Assembly (NCBI GenBank): GCA_034112285.1
Contig: JAWUVP010000009.1
Location: forward strand, 1-35,825
DNA: 35,825 bases
Source: JAWUVP01 sp034112285
GTDB lineage: Bacteria; Pseudomonadota; Gammaproteobacteria; JABDGN01
Reading direction: 5' to 3'
The first letter of the stretch is position 1, and every line of letters begins with the position of its first letter. The notes under the pieces are model-generated. The model made no database searches and was not told the origin of the DNA. It saw only the letters and a list, made by a program, of their open reading frames with translations. The position numbers were made by a program, and so were the translations under genes. Below, in pieces: positions 31,821 through 35,825 of this stretch.

Positions 31821-33485
31821 ATGAGCGAAAATTTCGCAGAACTTTTTGAACAAAGTTTATTTGACAAAAAACTCACTCCCGGATCAATCGTAACCGGCGT
31901 AGTCGTACGCATAGACCATGAAAATGTGGTCGTTCATGCTGGCTTAAAATCTGAAGGTGTTATCCCTACCGTTCAATTTTTGAATGAAAAAGGTGAATTA
32001 GAGATTTCTGTTGGTGACAGCGTAGAAGTTGCCCTCGACAAATTAGAAGACGGCTTCGGTGAAACCATTCTTTCACGCGATAAAGCTAAGCGCGCTGAAA
32101 CATGGACTAAATTATTGAGAGCCCATGAATCAAATGAAACCATCATTGGTGTTATTACATCGAAAGTTAAAGGTGGCTTCACGGTAGAAGTGGAAAATAT
32201 TCGTGCTTTCTTACCGGGTTCATTAATAGATGTGCGTCCGCTTCGCGACACAGCACATTTAGAAGGTAAAGACTTAGATTTCAAAATCATTAAAGTCGAC
32301 CAAAAACGTAACAACATCGTGGTTTCACGTCGCGCAGTGATTGAAGCTGAAAGCGGTGCAGAACGCGAAGCCTTGCTAGAAAACATGTGCGAAGGCAAAG
32401 AGTTGAAAGGTATCGTTAAAAACTTAACTGACTATGGCGCCTTTGTTGACTTAGGTGGTGTTGATGGTTTATTACACATTACCGATATGTCTTGGAAGCG
32501 TATTAAGCACCCAAGCGAAATGTTAAACATTGGTGACGAAATTGACGTTAAAGTGTTGAAATTCGACGCTGAGAAAAAACGTGTGTCACTTGGCATGAAG
32601 CAATTAGGCGATGATCCATGGGCTGACTTAGCACGCCGTTACCAAGCGGGTAGCCGTTTGTTCGGTAAAGTTACCACTATCACTGACTATGGCTGTTTCA
32701 TCGAAATTGAAAATGGCGTTGAAGGTTTAGTGCACATGTCTGAAATGGACTGGACGAACAAAAACGTTAACCCAAATAAATTAGTTACTATCGGCCAAGA
32801 AGTGGAAGTTATGGTATTGGAAATTGACGAAGAACGTCGTCGTTTCTCACTAGGCTTGAAGCAATGCGTCGCTAACCCTTGGGGTGAGTTTGCATCACAA
32901 CATGGTACCGGTGATAAAGTTTCAGGTAACATTAAATCTATCACTGACTTCGGTGTCTTCATTGGCTTACCCGGTGGCATTGATGGCTTGATTCACTTGT
33001 CTGACTTGTCTTGGGACAATGCCGGCGAAGAAGTGGTTCGTGACTACAAAAAAGGTCAAGAGCTTGAAGCCGTGATTTTAGCCATTGACCCTGAGCGTGA
33101 ACGCATTTCATTAGGTGTTAAGCAATTGGTTGAGAATGGTTTTGCTTCATACGCTGACTTGCATCCTAAAGGTACAATCGTGACCGGTGTTATCACTCAA
33201 GTGGAAGAAAAAGAAGCGAGAGTGGACTTGGCATCAGATGTTATTGGCGTGATTCGCGTTAGCGAAATCTCTGAAGAGCGCGTGAATGATGCGCGTGATG
33301 AGCTACGTTCTGGCGAAGAAATTGAAGCTAAGGTTGTTAATATTGACAAGAAAAATAACCTGATACAGCTATCTATTAAAGCTAAAGATCAACAAGATCA
33401 GAAAGAAGCCATGCATGAGATGAAGCAATCTAGCTCACCGAATGCAACATTGGGCGACTTGCTAAAAGGACATATGGACAGCTAA
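31821..33485 (+). CDS. rpsA: 30S ribosomal protein S1
   Basis: 554 residues with six S1 RNA-binding domains, starting at about 20, 105, 190, 277, 364 and 450. Repeats such as TDYGAFVDLGGVDGLLHITD, TDYGCFIEIENGVEGLVHMS and TDFGVFIGLPGGIDGLIHLS mark domains 3 to 5. It binds mRNA at the ribosome and helps start translation on structured or weak leaders. AGGT lies ten bases upstream. It is followed by a terminator and ihfB. Confidence 0.97.
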   Translation: MSENFAELFEQSLFDKKLTPGSIVTGVVVRIDHENVVVHAGLKSEGVIPTVQFLNEKGELEISVGDSVEVALDKLEDGFGETILSRDKAKRAETWTKLLRAHESNETIIGVITSKVKGGFTVEVENIRAFLPGSLIDVRPLRDTAHLEGKDLDFKIIKVDQKRNNIVVSRRAVIEAESGAEREALLENMCEGKELKGIVKNLTDYGAFVDLGGVDGLLHITDMSWKRIKHPSEMLNIGDEIDVKVLKFDAEKKRVSLGMKQLGDDPWADLARRYQAGSRLFGKVTTITDYGCFIEIENGVEGLVHMSEMDWTNKNVNPNKLVTIGQEVEVMVLEIDEERRRFSLGLKQCVANPWGEFASQHGTGDKVSGNIKSITDFGVFIGLPGGIDGLIHLSDLSWDNAGEEVVRDYKKGQELEAVILAIDPERERISLGVKQLVENGFASYADLHPKGTIVTGVITQVEEKEARVDLASDVIGVIRVSEISEERVNDARDELRSGEEIEAKVVNIDKKNNLIQLSIKAKDQQDQKEAMHEMKQSSSPNATLGDLLKGHMDS

Positions 33486-33559
33486 TACTGCCACAAAGCC
33501 GCGAACACAATTGTTTTCGGCGTTTAAGCAGTGTAGAATAGCCTACATATCAATACGTT

Positions 33560-33586
33560 ACACCCTGCTACATCGCGGGGTGTTTT
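33560..33586 (+). terminator. Rho-independent terminator after rpsA
   Basis: ACACCCTGC, loop TACATC, GCGGGGTGT, then TTTC: a nine-pair stem (one G-U) with a short T-run, between rpsA and ihfB. ihfB probably has its own transcription or partial read-through. Confidence 0.75.
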
Positions 33587-33608
33587 CGCTAAGCATAGGA
33601 GGCTAGCC

Positions 33609-33908
33609 ATGACAAAATCGGAATTAATCGAGCGCTTAGCAGCGAAAAATACCCAATTACCCGCCAAAGATATAGAAGATGCAACCAAGCTTATCTTCGA
33701 AAAAATGATAAACTCCCTTGAAGCAAAAGACCGAATTGAAATTCGTGGCTTTGGAAGCTTCTCATTACGTTACCGCAAACCCCGCGAAGGCCGCAACCCT
33801 AAAACAGGCGACAAGGTGGCACTGTTGGGCAAATACGTCCCACACTTTAAACCCGGCAAAGAGCTACGCGAAAAAGTAGATGCCAAAAATACAGACACCG
33901 AAATTTGA
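33609..33908 (+). CDS. ihfB: Integration host factor beta subunit
   Basis: 99 residues. It is the DNA-bending partner of IHF-alpha. The N-terminus MTKSELIERLAAKN, the RIEIRGFGSFSLRYRKPREG segment and GRNPKTGDKVAL (the beta-arm with the intercalating proline) are typical, as is the order rpsA-ihfB-lapA-lapB. A strong AGGAGG lies seven bases before the ATG. Confidence 0.96.
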   Translation: MTKSELIERLAAKNTQLPAKDIEDATKLIFEKMINSLEAKDRIEIRGFGSFSLRYRKPREGRNPKTGDKVALLGKYVPHFKPGKELREKVDAKNTDTEI

Positions 33909-34034
33909 ATTAAATCTTCCTTCAATAAAGAAGATAGCAAAAGAGGCCATGGCGTTATTTTGCAGAGGGATTTTGCGACAGACACAAGGTAGCTAAAATC
34001 TCACCCCACCCGTCAAAAGGGAATAGGAATAACA

Positions 34035-34322
34035 ATGCGCATAATCACATTACTACTCACCCTAATCATTCTCTTCATCGGCATCAGCTTTGCGGTGCTT
34101 AACGCCAATGACGCGACCATCAATTACTATTTTGGCACCGCGCACTTACCCTTATCCATACTGATGGTTATTGCCTTAATTGTCGGAGTCTTCATCGGCT
34201 TGCTGAGCACAATATTTATGGTGATAAAAGCCAAGGCACAGCAGCACACTTCACACCGGCAACTACAACACGCCCAGCAAGAAATTACCAACCTACGCAA
34301 GCTGCCGCTAGAGGATAAATAA
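34035..34322 (+). CDS. lapA: Lipopolysaccharide assembly protein LapA
   Basis: 95 residues with two membrane segments (about 1-20 and 42-65) and a cytoplasmic helical tail. The N-D-A-x-I-N-Y-Y-F-G segment between them is typical of the family (DUF1049). It works with LapB in LPS assembly at the inner membrane. The stop lies one base before lapB. Confidence 0.9.
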   Translation: MRIITLLLTLIILFIGISFAVLNANDATINYYFGTAHLPLSILMVIALIVGVFIGLLSTIFMVIKAKAQQHTSHRQLQHAQQEITNLRKLPLEDK

Positions 34323-34323
34323 T

Positions 34324-35490
34324 ATGCCCATTATCCCTTTGCTCCTAGTTGCGCTAGGCGGCTTTGGTGGCTGGCTGATAGGGCGCAACAATCCGCGCCA
34401 CAAATTTTTTGCCAAAGAAAAAGATCAGTTTTCCAAAGATTACTTCGTGGGCCTAAACTACTTACTCAACGAGCAACCCGACGAAGCCGTCGACGTGTTT
34501 ATCAAAATGCTAGACGTGGACAACAACACCGTTGAAACCCACATGGCCTTAGGCAGCTTATTTCGCAAACGCGGCGAAACCAACCGCGCCATACGCATAC
34601 ACCAAAACATTATCGCCCGTCCGAATCTGGGCAAAGACCTACGCTTACAAGCCCTACAAGAGCTGGGCCGCGATTACATGGTGGCAGGCGTTTACGACAG
34701 AGCAGAACGCCTATTCTTAGAATCGGTGGAAACCAACGGCCCCCACCGCGTGCAAAGCTTGCACTACCTGGTTGACATTTATGAGCGCGAAAAAGACTGG
34801 TACGCCGCCTTGGAAATGGCACAGCAATTACAGCGCATAGCCAAGCTAGATGCCCAGCCAGCAATAGCACAATACTATTGTGAAATTATTGAAGACCCCC
34901 GCAATCAATTAACCTTCAACAAAGTCAGCGAACACCTGCGCGACGCCTATAATGCCGACCGCCACTGCCTGCGCGCCGGCCTGTTAAAAGCCAAACAAGA
35001 GAGCGAAGGCGGCGATGATAGTGAAGCGATTCATTTATACCAAAAAATGCTCCACCAAGACCCTGATTTTGCCCCCATCATTTTACCGCTGCTAGAAAAA
35101 GCCTACGTAAAACAAAGCAATGAAAAAGGCTTCATCGATTACCTCTACAAGTCACTAGACAAAATTACCCGCCCCGCCGTGATGGTGAAACTAGCCGAAA
35201 AACTAGAAACCGTAAATGGCCCACAAGCCGCCATTCAATTTTTACAACAACAACTACACGAAAGCCCCTCATTACAAGCCATTGAAAGCCTAATCACCTT
35301 ACAAGCCGAGCTGCAAACCCACGATGCCACGCAAGAGCAAGCAACCATGCTGAAGCAGTATTTACACAAAGTAAACGCCGCCAAGCCCAAATACCTCTGC
35401 GACCACTGCGGCTACCAAGGCCGAAAAATGCACTGGCTATGCCCCAGCTGCCGACGCTGGGGTGAAGTGAAGCCTAGCGTTGGCGATTGA
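34324..35490 (+). CDS. lapB: Lipopolysaccharide assembly protein LapB
   Basis: 388 residues, family length. One N-terminal membrane anchor (about 3-20) is followed by tetratricopeptide repeats from about 45 to 340 and a C-terminal rubredoxin-like zinc site, CDHCGYQGRKMHWLCPSCRRW, with both C-x2-C pairs kept. In known systems LapB delivers LpxC to FtsH for degradation; both ftsH and lapB are present here. Coupled to lapA. The right flank is a tandem repeat. Confidence 0.95.
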   Translation: MPIIPLLLVALGGFGGWLIGRNNPRHKFFAKEKDQFSKDYFVGLNYLLNEQPDEAVDVFIKMLDVDNNTVETHMALGSLFRKRGETNRAIRIHQNIIARPNLGKDLRLQALQELGRDYMVAGVYDRAERLFLESVETNGPHRVQSLHYLVDIYEREKDWYAALEMAQQLQRIAKLDAQPAIAQYYCEIIEDPRNQLTFNKVSEHLRDAYNADRHCLRAGLLKAKQESEGGDDSEAIHLYQKMLHQDPDFAPIILPLLEKAYVKQSNEKGFIDYLYKSLDKITRPAVMVKLAEKLETVNGPQAAIQFLQQQLHESPSLQAIESLITLQAELQTHDATQEQATMLKQYLHKVNAAKPKYLCDHCGYQGRKMHWLCPSCRRWGEVKPSVGD

Positions 35491-35509
35491 GCGCATTTAT
35501 TTACGTGCC

Positions 35510-35825
35510 GTCGTTGTGAGAAGCGCAGCGCCGCGCACCAAAGGAAAGGCACAGGTCAATCTCCTGCCGCAGCTGCGCCCCACCTTAAGAATACAATTGA
35601 CTACAGTGGAATAAACCACGTCGTTGCGAGAAGCGCAGCGCCGCTCACCAAAGGAAAGGCACAGGTCAATCTCCTGGCGTAGCTGTGCTCCACCTTAAGA
35701 ATACAATTGACTACAGTGGAATAAACCACGTCGTTGCGAGAAGCGAAGCGCCGCGCACCAAAGGAAAGGCACAGGTCAATCTCCTGCCGCAGCTGCGCCC
35801 CACCTTAAGAATACAATTGACTGCA
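35510..35825 (+). repeat. 110-bp tandem repeat, at least 2.9 units
   Basis: Units begin at 35510, 35620 and 35730 (gtcgttg.gagaagcg) with a period of exactly 110 bases; the third runs to the end of the window. Units differ at only a few positions (about 10). Each holds 'cacaggtcaatct' and 'ctacagtgg', modules also found in the MITE-like element, the first in reverse orientation. No coding frame. It extends past the window, so the copy number is unknown. Confidence 0.9.

Noticed and set aside
35510..35825. CRISPR array
   Set aside because: The 110-base units are contiguous and nearly identical throughout, with no unique spacers between short repeats, and no cas gene is present.
1..35825. tRNA or rRNA genes
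   Set aside because: I saw no cloverleaf with a TTCRA loop or CCA end and no rRNA-like sequence in the gaps; a covariance-model scan was not possible.

Overview
The window looks like a gammaproteobacterial chromosome, most likely from an intracellular or amoeba-associated lineage such as the Legionellales. The housekeeping gene order is gammaproteobacterial: nadK-recN back to back with grpE-dnaK-dnaJ-greA, yhbY divergent from rlmE-ftsH-glmM, and serC-(manC)-cmk-rpsA-ihfB-lapA-lapB. Between these conserved blocks lie AT-richer accessory segments. They carry genes typical of host-associated bacteria: a DUF2608/HAD protein, a very large helical-repeat protein, a decayed protein kinase, a Fic remnant and a eukaryote-like C2H2 zinc-finger protein. 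The genus is inference; nothing here fixes it.

Layout. 1-1550: tail of an IS110-type transposase, decayed dispersed repeats, and a zinc-ribbon/protein-kinase gene broken by two frameshifts. 1551-5183: a 1210-residue protein with eight divergent repeats of about 105-160 residues behind a degenerate HAD-like head. 5253-7334: an M20 peptidase divergent from a LysE-family exporter. 7324-9199: a three-gene iron-sulfur operon (IscS-, IscU- and IscA-like) in which the IscU-like member has lost all three ligand cysteines. 9345-14740: accessory region with hypothetical genes, an EamA transporter, a secreted DUF2608 protein, decayed genes, the zinc-finger protein and a composite repeat element.

14741-21718: recN and nadK on the minus strand, then grpE, dnaK, dnaJ and greA on the plus strand. 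Sigma32-type promoters precede grpE and dnaK, and a perfect 9-9-9 palindrome sits on the dnaK promoter. 21947-22720: an unrecognised gene behind a seven-copy trinucleotide repeat. 22717-27152: yhbY, rlmE, ftsH and glmM, with a clear terminator after ftsH. 27159-28300: a MITE-like element and a toxin-antitoxin-like pair. 28515-35490: serC, manC, cmk, rpsA, ihfB, lapA and lapB; manC occupies the place aroA commonly has. 35510-35825: a 110-bp tandem repeat running off the window.

The housekeeping genes cover proteostasis (GrpE/DnaK/DnaJ, FtsH, LapB), transcription and translation (GreA, S1, RlmE, YhbY), envelope precursors (GlmM, ManC, LapA/B) and DNA repair and architecture (RecN, IHF). Their frames are intact. 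Several accessory genes show frameshifts at or near homopolymer runs, which suggests real decay or slippage rather than general sequencing error. The strongest candidates for undescribed biology are the TGEKPF-linked zinc-finger protein (13706-14377), the repeat protein with an apparently dead HAD domain (1551-5183) and the cysteine-free IscU paralogue (7671-8039).
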